DNA from: Actinocorallia longicatena
Lineage (GTDB): Bacteria; Actinomycetota; Actinomycetes; Streptosporangiales; Streptosporangiaceae
Direction of reading: 5' to 3'
Assembly: GCF_039534125.1 (NCBI RefSeq)
Contig: NZ_BAAAUV010000001.1
Span: 310,001 to 374,000 of the forward strand
DNA length: 64,000 nt
Part shown: positions 33,801 through 41,679 of the stretch, piece after piece
Position numbering within the stretch: position 1 is the stretch's first letter
How the letters are laid out: each line of letters begins with the position of its first letter
The notes under the pieces: generated by a model
Told to the model about the DNA's origin: nothing
Seen by the model: only the letters and a program-made list of their open reading frames with translations
Database searches by the model: none
Position numbers and translations under genes: made by a program

Positions 33801-36263
33801 CTACGACAAACCCGCCAAGCCGGTCAGGACCTCCGAGGCGGTGACCGCGTCGAGCACCTCGCCGAGCGGCCGCGGCCCGCGGAGGCCGACCGATCTGACC
33901 ACCTGGGTCTGGGCTCCCTCGGTGCGGCCGACGGGGATTCCCGGGTCGAGCTCCATCTCCAGGACGTGCCGATCGGGCAGGCGGCGCAGCAGCCGGGGCT
34001 CCCATCCGCCGTCCTCGGGGCGGCAGCGCTCCCAGCCGGTGCGGGTCAGGCCGAGCAGGGCCCCCGTCGTCGTGGTGGTCCCGGTGAAGCGCGGCAGCTC
34101 CGTGCCCGCGCGCTCCTCGGCCGTCAGGGCGGCGACGGGGCGGCCGAGCTGGCGGAACGGCTGGAGGATCGCGTAGTCGGCGAAGATCTCTCCCCAGGCG
34201 TCGAGCGTCGCGGGGATGAGGACGGGATGGGCGATCGCGACGGACGCGTCCGGCGGGAGGACGAACAGGGCGTCGGTGACGCCGGCGAGGGTGCCGTCCT
34301 CGGCGACCCGGAACTCCGCCGTCCCTGTCGTCCACACCAGCCGCCGGACGAGATGGACCATCAGCGGATGGCCCGCGAGCCGCTCGGTGAACTCGGCGGC
34401 CGTCCAGGAGCGCTGGAGGACCATGGCGCGTTCGAGCCTGTGGAGCTGGTCGGAGGCGACGGCCCGCAGCTCCTTCTTCAGCGCGGTGAGCCGCTTGCGG
34501 GCGACGGCGGCGAGGTCGGCGTCGTCCTTGGCGTTGGGCGCGGGAAGCGACTTGCGGACCCTGCCCGCCTCGTCGGTGACGAACGGGCTCAGGCTCTCGT
34601 CGAAGCCGAGGACGAAGCGGCGCGGCCCGTAGTCGAAGACCCGCTCCTCGAAGCGCGGGACGAGCCGGTCCGCGAGCTGCTCGCCGTCGAGGCCGAGGCG
34701 CCGCGCGACCTGCTCGACCATGCCCTCGGCCCGGCCGCGCACCCCCTTGGACGAGCCGCGCAGCGACAGCCGGTGCAGCGCCCGCAGCGCGTCCTCGGTG
34801 TCCATCTCGGCCAGCACCCAGAGGCCGGCGGCGGCCCTGTGGAAATTGAGCCTCGGCCACGACCCGTCGATGGGCGGGACCAGCCGCCGCACCGTCTCCC
34901 CGTCGCCGATCCAGGCCTGGGCCTTCAGCACCCAGCCCTGCTCGGAAGGCTCGTCGGCCCGCCGCCACGCCTCGAACAGCTCCCGTCCGAACAGCGCCAA
35001 AGACGCGCGGTCCGACAACTCCCGCAGCCGGACGAGCTCGGGATGCGGTGCCTTCTCCGAGGCCGCCAGCAGCGCGACCAGTCCGGCGGCCACCTCGCGC
35101 GACCAGGCGGTGCCGCTGTCGCGCAGCCGGATCTGCGGAAGCTCGGCGATGTGCAGCCACGGCGCCGCGGCGGGTTTCGCGGGGAGTTCCAGCGCGGGGA
35201 CCGGGCCGGTCTCCGGCATGCGGGGCACGACCCCGGCGAGCTCCCTGACCTCGTCCGGGACGTCGAGGTCAGGATGGGCGTTGAGGTGGGCGCGGAGCAG
35301 GTCCCTGCCGACGTCGGCCGGATGCTCGTCGCCGCGGGCGACCATCGGCAGCAGCCGGGCGGCTCGTCCGGGGTCGAGACGGGCGGCGGCCGCCACCGCC
35401 GGGCGGGCGTTCCCGGCGTCGAACTGGCCGAGGAGCAGCGTGAACGCCTCGTCGGTGCGGACGCGGCCGAGGACGGCATAGGCCTCCTCGCGCTCCCAGC
35501 CCCAGCGGCGGCTCTCCTCGAGGGCGTCGCCGATCAGGGGCACGGTCCGGTGGCCCAGCGCGACGAAGAGCGTGGACAGGGCGCCACGGTCGAGCACGGG
35601 ACGTCCGAGCGCCTCGCGGGCCAGCGCCAGGTCCGGCTCGGTCAGGACCGACGCCCACTGCCACAGCCGCAGGCCCTCGTCGCCGATCCATCCGGAGAGG
35701 GACTCTCCTACCCAGTCCGTCTCGGCGGGCAGCAGGTAGGCGGCGGCGATCATGTGCTGCGGGCCCCTGCCCCGGTAGGGGGCGACCGCGGCGACGGTCT
35801 CGGCGTAGGCGGTGTCGTCGGCGGCGGTGAGCAGCTCCCGCAGCCGCCCGGCGAGGAACCGGTCGGTGCGGTGGCGGAACGGCTCGGCCACGCGCCGGAT
35901 CCGGGTCGGCTTCGATCCCCTGGCGGGCGCGTGGGCCTGCATCTCCAGCCGCTCCATGACGGCCGCGGCGGCGAAGGCGTGGCCGTGCTCCGCCACCCAG
36001 GCGTCCACGAACGAGGCGACCGGGAGCTTCTTGGCAGCAGCGGCCTCGGCCAGCGCCTGGAGGGCCGCGGCGCGCATCGGGCTCGGCTCGTCCGCCCGGA
36101 CGGCCGCGACGTAGGCCGGTTCGCTGTCCGGGGCGGCGAGCGCCGCCTCGAAGTCCTTCAGCACGGTGTGCTTCGCCGGGACGGTCCTGGGCGCCAGGTC
36201 GGCGGGGACCGGCCCGCCGCGCCATGGATGCGCCCAGCTCATCAGGTCCTCGTGGATCTCCAT
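33801..36263 (-). CDS. DUF4132 protein, tandem copy 3 (short form)
   Basis: 820 residues. It begins with an abbreviated version of the N-terminal element (WAHPWRGGPVPADLAP) and keeps the C-terminal DUF4132 core from about residue 541 (FDYGPRRFVLGFDESLSPFV; FRVAEDGTLAGVTD; FADYAILQPFRQLGRP). It lacks roughly 250 residues found in the middle of the other two copies, from APPWTRP to the DLP..MP segment. It is the first gene of the leftward cluster, 68 bases from the divergent nitroreductase ATG, so the cluster promoter should lie at about 36264-36331. It may be an ancestral short form or a deletion variant. Confidence 0.85.
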   Translation of the reverse strand: MEIHEDLMSWAHPWRGGPVPADLAPRTVPAKHTVLKDFEAALAAPDSEPAYVAAVRADEPSPMRAAALQALAEAAAAKKLPVASFVDAWVAEHGHAFAAAAVMERLEMQAHAPARGSKPTRIRRVAEPFRHRTDRFLAGRLRELLTAADDTAYAETVAAVAPYRGRGPQHMIAAAYLLPAETDWVGESLSGWIGDEGLRLWQWASVLTEPDLALAREALGRPVLDRGALSTLFVALGHRTVPLIGDALEESRRWGWEREEAYAVLGRVRTDEAFTLLLGQFDAGNARPAVAAAARLDPGRAARLLPMVARGDEHPADVGRDLLRAHLNAHPDLDVPDEVRELAGVVPRMPETGPVPALELPAKPAAAPWLHIAELPQIRLRDSGTAWSREVAAGLVALLAASEKAPHPELVRLRELSDRASLALFGRELFEAWRRADEPSEQGWVLKAQAWIGDGETVRRLVPPIDGSWPRLNFHRAAAGLWVLAEMDTEDALRALHRLSLRGSSKGVRGRAEGMVEQVARRLGLDGEQLADRLVPRFEERVFDYGPRRFVLGFDESLSPFVTDEAGRVRKSLPAPNAKDDADLAAVARKRLTALKKELRAVASDQLHRLERAMVLQRSWTAAEFTERLAGHPLMVHLVRRLVWTTGTAEFRVAEDGTLAGVTDALFVLPPDASVAIAHPVLIPATLDAWGEIFADYAILQPFRQLGRPVAALTAEERAGTELPRFTGTTTTTGALLGLTRTGWERCRPEDGGWEPRLLRRLPDRHVLEMELDPGIPVGRTEGAQTQVVRSVGLRGPRPLGEVLDAVTASEVLTGLAGLS

Positions 36264-36319
36264 CGGCTCACCCTAGGACACAAGATCATGCCGAATCGGG
36301 AGAAAGCAGAAGCCCGTCA

Positions 36320-36334
36320 TATCCTCGGGGGATG
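36320..36334 (+). promoter_or_regulatory. -10 hexamer positioned for a leaderless start
   Basis: TATCCT at 36320-36325, six G-rich bases, then the ATG at 36332. The six-base spacer CGGGGG is not a normal ribosome-binding distance, so leaderless translation is the simpler reading. Confidence 0.45.
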
Positions 36335-37012
36335 GAGTTGACCGAGGCACTGCGCGGCACCGCCGCGATCCGTGAGTTCACCACCGAGACCGTTCCCGAC
36401 GAGGTCGTCTACCGGATCCTCGACACCGCGAGGTTCGCGCCGAGCGGCGGCAACCGGCAGGGCTGGCGGGCGATCGTCGTCAAGGATCCCGAGGTCAGGC
36501 TCGGGATGCGGGACCTCTACCTGACCGGCTGGGATGACTACCTCGCGCTCGGCGCGGCCGGGCTCGTCCCCTGGGCGCCGCTCGCCGACCGTGCCGCCGA
36601 GGCCGAGGCGCTCAAGGCCGAACCGCTGGAGACCGGCCATCCGCGGCTGGCGTTCGCGCGGAACCTCCACACCGTCCCGGTGATGATCGCGGTCCTCGCC
36701 GACCTCAACAGCCTGGCCGCCGTCGACCGCGACCACGACCGGTACACCTTCGCGGGCGGGGCGTCGGTCTACCCCTTCGTCTGGAACCTGATGCTGGCCG
36801 CGCGGGAGGAGGGGCTCGGCGGGGTTATGACGACCATGCACGTCCGGGCCGAGGAGGAGGTCAAGGCGCTCCTCAAGGTCCCCGGCGATCTGGCGATCGC
36901 CTCCGTGGTCTTCCTCGGGCATCCGGTTAGGCGCCCGACCAGGCTCAGGCGGTCCGCCGTGGAGGAGTTCACAACACTCGACGGCTTCGACGGACCGGGC
37001 TTCACCGGCTGA
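36332..37012 (+). CDS. Nitroreductase-family protein
   Basis: 226 residues with the flavin-binding start TAAIREFTTETVPDEVVYRI, the ARFAPSGGNRQGWRAIVV segment and the ASVYPFVWNLMLAAREEGLG segment of the nitroreductase/BluB-type FMN fold. The C-terminal VVFLGHPVRRPTRLRR is typical. It should bind FMN and reduce a substrate with NAD(P)H; the natural substrate is unknown. It is divergent from the DUF4132 cluster and is followed 24 bases later by a separately promoted thioesterase gene. Confidence 0.88.
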   Translation: MELTEALRGTAAIREFTTETVPDEVVYRILDTARFAPSGGNRQGWRAIVVKDPEVRLGMRDLYLTGWDDYLALGAAGLVPWAPLADRAAEAEALKAEPLETGHPRLAFARNLHTVPVMIAVLADLNSLAAVDRDHDRYTFAGGASVYPFVWNLMLAAREEGLGGVMTTMHVRAEEEVKALLKVPGDLAIASVVFLGHPVRRPTRLRRSAVEEFTTLDGFDGPGFTG

Positions 37013-37024
37013 TCTACCCGCCGG

Positions 37025-37039
37025 TAAGATTCCGCTGTG
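37025..37039 (+). promoter_or_regulatory. -10 hexamer positioned for a leaderless start
   Basis: TAAGAT at 37025-37030 followed by TCCGCT and the GTG at 37037. No Shine-Dalgarno sequence is present before that start. Confidence 0.5.
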
Positions 37040-37441
37040 GGTTATCTGTACTGGGAAGACGTGCCGACGCGGTGGAACGACAACGACTGCTACGGGCACA
37101 TGAACAACGTCGTCCACTACGCGATGATGGACACCGCGGTGAACTCCTGGATGATCCGGGAGGCCGGGTTCGACCCGATCCGCGGTGACGCCATCGGCAT
37201 GTGCGTGGCGTCGAGCTGCCAGTACCTCGCCGAGGCGGCCTACCCCGACGTGATCCGGGTGGGGCTGCGCGTCGGCAAGCTCGGCAACTCCAGCGTGAAA
37301 TGGGAGATCGGCCTGCACAAGGGCGAGACCCTGATCGCGGAGGGCGAGTTCACCCATGTGTTCGTGGACCGGACCTCGCGGCGTCCCGTACCGATCGCGG
37401 GCGCGCTCCGCGACGCGATGCAGAAGCTGGTGGTGGCGTGA
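37037..37441 (+). CDS. Acyl-CoA thioesterase (hotdog fold, 4HBT type)
   Basis: 134 residues. WEDVPTRWNDNDCYGHMNNV holds the D-x-x-G-H-x-N/M-N catalytic Asp signature of 4-hydroxybenzoyl-CoA thioesterase-like proteins; the rest (YLAEAAYPDVIRVGLRVGKL, KGETLIAEGEFTHVFVD) fits the hotdog fold. It would hydrolyse an acyl-CoA thioester in the cytoplasm. The stop overlaps the GTG of the alcohol dehydrogenase (GTGA), so the two are co-translated. Confidence 0.9.
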   Translation: MGYLYWEDVPTRWNDNDCYGHMNNVVHYAMMDTAVNSWMIREAGFDPIRGDAIGMCVASSCQYLAEAAYPDVIRVGLRVGKLGNSSVKWEIGLHKGETLIAEGEFTHVFVDRTSRRPVPIAGALRDAMQKLVVA

Positions 37442-38550
37442 GGACGCGGGCCGCGGTCCTGACCGAGACGGGCCGGGCCACGCCCTACGCCGGTTCCAGG
37501 CCTCTGGAGATCACCGAGCTCGAGCTCGACGGCCCCGGGCCGGGCGAGCTCCTGGTGCGGATCGGCGCGGCCGGGCTCTGCCACTCCGACCTCTCGGTGA
37601 TCAACGGCTCCCGGGTGCGGCCACTGCCGATGGCGCTCGGCCACGAGGCCGCCGGTGAGGTCGTCGCCACCGGCTCCGGCACCGGGTTCACCGCCGGCGA
37701 CCATGTCGTGCTGGCCTTCGTGCCCGCCTGCGGCGAGTGCGCGCGGTGCACGGCGGGGCGCCCTGCGCTGTGCCTGCCGGGCGCCGCGGCCAACGGGGCG
37801 GGCAGCCTGCTGGGCGGCGGGCGGCGCCTCGACGGCCGCCGGGTCCATCACCACCTGGGCGTCTCGGCGTTCTCCGAGTACGCGGTCGTCTCCGCGAAGT
37901 CGGCCGTCAAGGTCGATTCCGACCTTCCCTTCGAGATCGCCGCCCTGTTCGGCTGCGCGGTCCTGACCGGGGCCGGAGCGGCGCTGCACAGCGCGAAGGT
38001 CACGCCTGAGGACTCGGTGGCGGTGTTCGGGCTGGGCGGGGTCGGGCTGTCGGCGTTGCTCGGCGCCAGGTCGCTCGGCGCGCGGCAGCTCGTCGCGATC
38101 GACGTGGTCCCCGAGAAGCTGGCGCTGGCCCGCGAGCTCGGCGCCACCCACACCGTGCTGGGCGGCCCCGACGCGGTCGCCGAGATCCGCGAGCTGACGG
38201 GCGGCGGCGCGGACAAGGTCATCGAGACCGCGGGCGTGGTGCCGGTCCTGCGCCAGGCCTACGACGTGACGGCCCCGGGCGGCACCACCGTGACGGTCGG
38301 CCTCCCGGCCCCCGGCAAGGACCTCGCCCTCCCCGCCCTGAGCCTGGTCGCCGAGGAACGCACCCTCAAGGGCAGCTACCTGGGCTCCTGCCGCCCCCGC
38401 GTCGACATCCCCCGCTTCGTCGACCTGTACCGCGCCGGGAATCTGCCCGTCGACCGCCTCCTGTCGGGCACCCTCGCCCTCGACGACGTCAACGAGGGCT
38501 TCGACCGCCTGCACACCGGCGAGGCCGTCCGCCAGGTCATCCTCTTCTGA
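37438..38550 (+). CDS. Zinc-dependent alcohol dehydrogenase (MDR family)
   Basis: 370 residues. Catalytic zinc ligands are in AGLCHSDLSVI and LGHEAAGEVV; the structural zinc motif is CGECARCTAGRPALC. NAD binding is at VAVFGLGGVGLSALLG. It resembles the mycothiol/AdhE-like class III dehydrogenases (CGxCHxD plus C-terminal GSYLGSCRPRVDIPRFVDLY) and is a paralogue of the formaldehyde dehydrogenase at 14.2-15.3 kb. The partner thioesterase suggests acyl or alcohol metabolism, but the substrate is not readable. The gene ends 12 bases before the MITE-like element. Confidence 0.9.
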   Translation: MRTRAAVLTETGRATPYAGSRPLEITELELDGPGPGELLVRIGAAGLCHSDLSVINGSRVRPLPMALGHEAAGEVVATGSGTGFTAGDHVVLAFVPACGECARCTAGRPALCLPGAAANGAGSLLGGGRRLDGRRVHHHLGVSAFSEYAVVSAKSAVKVDSDLPFEIAALFGCAVLTGAGAALHSAKVTPEDSVAVFGLGGVGLSALLGARSLGARQLVAIDVVPEKLALARELGATHTVLGGPDAVAEIRELTGGGADKVIETAGVVPVLRQAYDVTAPGGTTVTVGLPAPGKDLALPALSLVAEERTLKGSYLGSCRPRVDIPRFVDLYRAGNLPVDRLLSGTLALDDVNEGFDRLHTGEAVRQVILF

Positions 38551-38562
38551 GCCGCCGTCCTA

Positions 38563-38724
38563 GGGGCTGTTTCAATGTCGGCGCCCGTGGCGAGCGGCGT
38601 CCAGGTGCGTGCCTCGCGGGGGCGGAGGAGGGAGTCGACCTGGTTGGGTCGGCGACCGACGACAACCTCGCGAGGTGCGTGCCTGGGCGCCGCGCAGTAG
38701 GGCAGTTGACTTTGAAACAGCCCC
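38563..38724. mobile_element. MITE-like element with terminal inverted repeats
   Basis: GGGGCTGTTTCAA at 38563 and its exact complement TTGAAACAGCCCC ending at 38724 bound 162 bases with no transposase. Counting the flanks, the perfect repeat is 17 bases, and it extends to 21 with one mismatch. CTAG occurs at both borders, which suits the YTAR-type target duplication of IS5-family elements. Inside are a 12-base direct repeat (AGGTGCGTGCCT at 38603 and 38673) and small palindromes. The right border supplies the TAG stop of the adjacent tetR gene. It probably also acts as a terminator hairpin between the converging genes. Confidence 0.65.
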
Positions 38725-39314
38725 TAGGTGCGGAGCATGCGGAGGGCGAGGTCGGTGTAGGCCCCGGCGATCTCGGCCGGGGTTCTGCGGGTCTGGGTGG
38801 GGAACCAGCGGGCGACGTCGATCGTGAGCGACAGCAGCGCGGTGGACGTCATCGGGTCGGCGGTGAACTCGCCCGTGGCGACGCCGGCGTCGATGGCCGA
38901 GCGCAGGCGGCCGTCGGTCCTGCGGCGCAGGGCGAGCAGGTCGCGCTGGTGCTCCGGCGTCAGCGAGGAGTGCTCGTACTGGATGATGCGGGCGAGCGTG
39001 TGGTGCTCGGCGTGGAACCGGACCATCGCCTGGACGATCGCGGCGACGCGTTCGGCGGGGCTGCCCTCGTCCGCCCGGTCGCACAGCTCCGCGACGACCT
39101 CGTGGCCGGTCCTGGCGATCTCGTAGAGCAGCGCCTCCTTCGTCGGGAAGTGCATGTACATCGCGGCCGGGCTCATTCCGGCGCGCATCGCGACCTGCCG
39201 GGTGGAGGTGCCGTGGAAGCCCTGCTCGCCGAACGCCTCCAGCGCGGCGAGCAGGAGCTTCTGGGCCGTGGCCGGGAGATCCGACCACGACTCCTGGACC
39301 GAGGGGGTCGTCAC
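38724..39314 (-). CDS. TetR-family regulator
   Basis: 196 residues. The helix-turn-helix is AALEAFGEQGFHGTSTRQVA followed by MRAGMSPAAMYMHFPTKEAL, the classical TetR N-terminus. The C-terminal ligand domain contains EHSSLTPEHQRDLLALRRRT, as in FadR/AcrR-like actinobacterial regulators. The start is a GTG overlapping the SDR stop (GTGA), so it is co-transcribed with, and probably controls, the SDR gene. Its TAG stop lies in the border of the MITE-like element, yet the C-terminus (ALRMLRT) looks natural. Confidence 0.9.
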   Translation of the reverse strand: MTTPSVQESWSDLPATAQKLLLAALEAFGEQGFHGTSTRQVAMRAGMSPAAMYMHFPTKEALLYEIARTGHEVVAELCDRADEGSPAERVAAIVQAMVRFHAEHHTLARIIQYEHSSLTPEHQRDLLALRRRTDGRLRSAIDAGVATGEFTADPMTSTALLSLTIDVARWFPTQTRRTPAEIAGAYTDLALRMLRT

Positions 39315-40066
39315 AGCGTCGTCAGGCCGCCGTCGACCGGGATCACCACCCCGTTCACGTAGGAACCGGCCCGGCTGGCCAGGAAGACCGCGACGCCCGC
39401 CATGTCGTCGGCCCGCCCGATGCGCTTCAGCGGGACGGTGTCGGCGATGACGTCGCCGAAGGCGTCGAGGGTCGCCGCCATCATCTTGGACTCGAACGGT
39501 CCGGGGGCGACCGCGTTGACGGTGATGGACTCCGGCCCCAGCTCCTTGGCGAGCACCCGGCTGAGCTGGTGCACTCCGGCCTTGCTCGTGGTGTAGGAGT
39601 AGCGCTGGCCCGGGGTCATGATGCCGTCGATCGAGCCGATGTTGATGACCCGGGCCGGGTCGTCGGGGGTCGCGGCGGCCCGCAGGTTCGGCAGCAGCGC
39701 ACGGGTGAGGTAGAACGGCGCCTTCAGGTTGAGGTCGACGACCTTGTCCCAGGCGGAGGCGGGGAACTCCTCCAGCGGGGCGCCCCAGGTGGCGCCCGCG
39801 TTGTTGACCAGGATGTTCAACGGCCCCTCGACCGCCGACGCCAGCCGCACGCACTCGGCCTCGGTGCTGACGTCGGCGGGCACGCCCACGACCTCGCCGA
39901 ACTCCGAGAGCTCCTTGACCGCGGCGTCGACCGCGTCGGCCTTGCGCGAGCTGATGACGACCTGTGCGGCCCCGGCCTGCAGGAATCCGCGGGCGATCAT
40001 GAGCCCGATCCCGCGCGTACCGCCGGTGACCAGCGCGGTCTTGCCTTCAAGACTGAAGAGGTTCAC
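39311..40066 (-). CDS. Short-chain dehydrogenase/reductase
   Basis: About 251 residues from the GTG at 40066. The cofactor motif is TGGTRGIG, NAG is in ILVNNAGATW, the catalytic Ser is in NIGSIDGIMT and the Tyr-x-x-x-Lys is YSYTTSKAG. GLIGRD-type codons upstream to 40108 are also open, but AAGGGA precedes the GTG and the family pattern (VNLFSLEGKTALVTGG) starts there. It is an NAD(P)-dependent oxidoreductase of unknown substrate; many close SDRs act on 3-oxoacyl or gluconate-like substrates. It is co-encoded with a TetR regulator. Confidence 0.9.
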   Translation of the reverse strand: MNLFSLEGKTALVTGGTRGIGLMIARGFLQAGAAQVVISSRKADAVDAAVKELSEFGEVVGVPADVSTEAECVRLASAVEGPLNILVNNAGATWGAPLEEFPASAWDKVVDLNLKAPFYLTRALLPNLRAAATPDDPARVINIGSIDGIMTPGQRYSYTTSKAGVHQLSRVLAKELGPESITVNAVAPGPFESKMMAATLDAFGDVIADTVPLKRIGRADDMAGVAVFLASRAGSYVNGVVIPVDGGLTTL

Positions 40067-40168
40067 AGCCGGCAGATCCCTTCCGATGAGCCCCTTCACG
40101 CAACACAAAGGACCAGCTCAGAGGCATGTTCATTTTCCGGGACATCCTACCGTCAGGCTGCCCCGGGG

Positions 40169-40897
40169 TCAGGAGGCGGGTGCGGCCGCCACCTCGAGGA
40201 GGGCTTCGGCCACGGCGGCGGCCTCGGTGATCATGAGGTCGTGGCCGGTGTCGATGTCCCAGAGGCGGCCGGCGGTGCGGGCCTCGGCCACCAGGGCGGG
40301 GTCGCGGGTGGCCAGGGTCGAGGTGCAGACGATGTGGAACTTCGCGATCGCTCCGAGCGCGGCCTCGCCGGTGAGGACGAGCGGCTGCTCGAAGCACTTC
40401 CACGGGTGGCCGGTCAGCCGCTCGTCCATCCAGGCGAGGTCACCGGGGTCGGTGACGCCGTAGAACAGTCCCGCGCCCGGCGCGGGGAGCAGCACCAGCT
40501 CGACGCCGTCGACCACCGCGCCGTGCGGGCGGATCGCCTCGATCATCGGCCCGGCGAGCTTCAGGAGCGACTGCCCGTCGACGGGTGTCGCCGCGTCGAG
40601 GTAGACGAGGCGTCCCACCCGGTCCGGCGCGCGGTCGGCGGCACCGGTGACGACCATCCCGCCGTAGCTGTGGCCGACGAGGATCACCTCTCGCAGGTCC
40701 TCGTACCGCAGGAGCGCGGTGACGTCCTCGATGTGGGTGTCGAGATCGATGTCCGGATGCAGCAGATGCGACCGCTCCCCCAGGCCGGTCAGGGTCGGTG
40801 TGTGCACCTCGTGCCCCGCCGACCTCAGCAGGCGGGCGACCTTCCGGTAGCACCAGCCGCCGTGACCTCCTCCGTGCACCAGAACGTACGTCGCCAT
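40169..40897 (-). CDS. Alpha/beta hydrolase (EstC/pyrethroid-hydrolase-like)
   Basis: 242 residues. YVLVHGGGHGGWCYRKVARL is the typical N-terminus of the small salicylate-esterase/EstC-like hydrolases; the nucleophile elbow is GHSYGG near residue 75 and the catalytic His is in DTGHDLMI. The acid is probably the Asp of a later loop. A cytoplasmic esterase role is likely. It is divergent from a tetR gene, and two tandem operator-like palindromes lie between them, so that regulator probably represses it. Confidence 0.87.
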   Translation of the reverse strand: MATYVLVHGGGHGGWCYRKVARLLRSAGHEVHTPTLTGLGERSHLLHPDIDLDTHIEDVTALLRYEDLREVILVGHSYGGMVVTGAADRAPDRVGRLVYLDAATPVDGQSLLKLAGPMIEAIRPHGAVVDGVELVLLPAPGAGLFYGVTDPGDLAWMDERLTGHPWKCFEQPLVLTGEAALGAIAKFHIVCTSTLATRDPALVAEARTAGRLWDIDTGHDLMITEAAAVAEALLEVAAAPAS

Positions 40898-40921
40898 GGC
40901 CCTGCCCCTCTCGCGCGTCTC

Positions 40922-40952
40922 AGTAACCGTGTTACTTGAGTAACTTTGTTAC
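40922..40952. promoter_or_regulatory. Tandem operator palindromes between hydrolase and tetR
   Basis: AGTAAC-CGT-GTTACT at 40922-40936 and AGTAAC-TTT-GTTAC at 40939-40952 are two near-identical inverted repeats with centres 17 bases apart. The second overlaps the TACCGT hexamer of the tetR promoter. This is what an autoregulated TetR operator should look like, and it would cover both divergent promoters. Confidence 0.7.
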
Positions 40953-40964
40953 CGTAAACGGGTG
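40950..40964 (+). promoter_or_regulatory. -10 hexamer positioned for a leaderless start
   Basis: TACCGT at 40950-40955, six bases, then the GTG at 40962. The hexamer is inside the second operator palindrome. Confidence 0.4.
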
Positions 40965-41558
40965 GAGCGAGCACAGCAAGAGGCCATCGTCGACGTGGTG
41001 ATCGAGCTTCTCGTCTCCGGCGGCACCGATGCCGTCCACCTGCGCGAGGTCGCCAGGAGGGCGCGGGTCTCCCTCGCGACGATCTACAAGCACTTCCCGG
41101 CGAGGGACGACCTCATCGTGACCGCACTGGAGCGGTGGATGGCCGCCAACACCTACACCGACCTCGCCCCGCCCGCCCCCGGCGAGCCCCTCCGCGACGG
41201 CCTCATGCGCGTCTTCCGCTACGTCTTCGAGCCCTGGGAGCGCCATCCCCGCATGCTCGAGGCGTTCCACCGGGCGCGCACGGGACCGGGCGGGCACCGT
41301 CTCGACCGGCAGGGCATGGCCGCCATCGAACCCGTGGCCAGGGCCGTCCTCGAGGGCGCCGACCCGGACTACGCCGGCGACATCGACATCGTCCTCACCC
41401 ACATGGCCTACGCCCTCATCGGGCGGTTCGCCGACGGCGCCCTCGAGGCCACCGCCATCCTCCCGATGCTCGAACGCGTGGTCTTCCGCCTGACCGCCGA
41501 CAACGCGCCGGACGCCTCCGCGGCCGTCGCCCGGCGCACGGGAGGAGAACCCGTGTGA
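40962..41558 (+). CDS. TetR-family regulator
   Basis: 198 residues. VDVVIELLVSGGTDAVHLRE, then VARRARVSLATIYKHFPARD, form the DNA-binding domain, with the TIYKHFP hallmark. The C-terminal domain is typical helical ligand-binding sequence (LERWMAANTYTDLAPPAPGE; AYALIGRFADGALEATAILP). KstR-like members share this shape. The GTG start is leaderless by pattern and under the tandem operator, so it probably represses itself and the divergent hydrolase. Confidence 0.9.
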   Translation: MERAQQEAIVDVVIELLVSGGTDAVHLREVARRARVSLATIYKHFPARDDLIVTALERWMAANTYTDLAPPAPGEPLRDGLMRVFRYVFEPWERHPRMLEAFHRARTGPGGHRLDRQGMAAIEPVARAVLEGADPDYAGDIDIVLTHMAYALIGRFADGALEATAILPMLERVVFRLTADNAPDASAAVARRTGGEPV

Positions 41559-41679
41559 AGATCTTCCCCGGGGAGACCCGGCGTTGCCTCCGCGCCGACC
41601 CTCCCATGGTGTCGGGGTTGGCATCCTGCGAAGAGTCGGGATGTTCTTCCCGAACACGGACGAAACGCCGGGAGTCGTG

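Noticed and set aside
20985..36263. A molybdate-regulation role for the MolR-like proteins because nitrate reductase lies nearby
   Set aside because: The loci are more than 10 kb apart with unrelated genes between them, and no molybdate gene is present; the name alone is not evidence.
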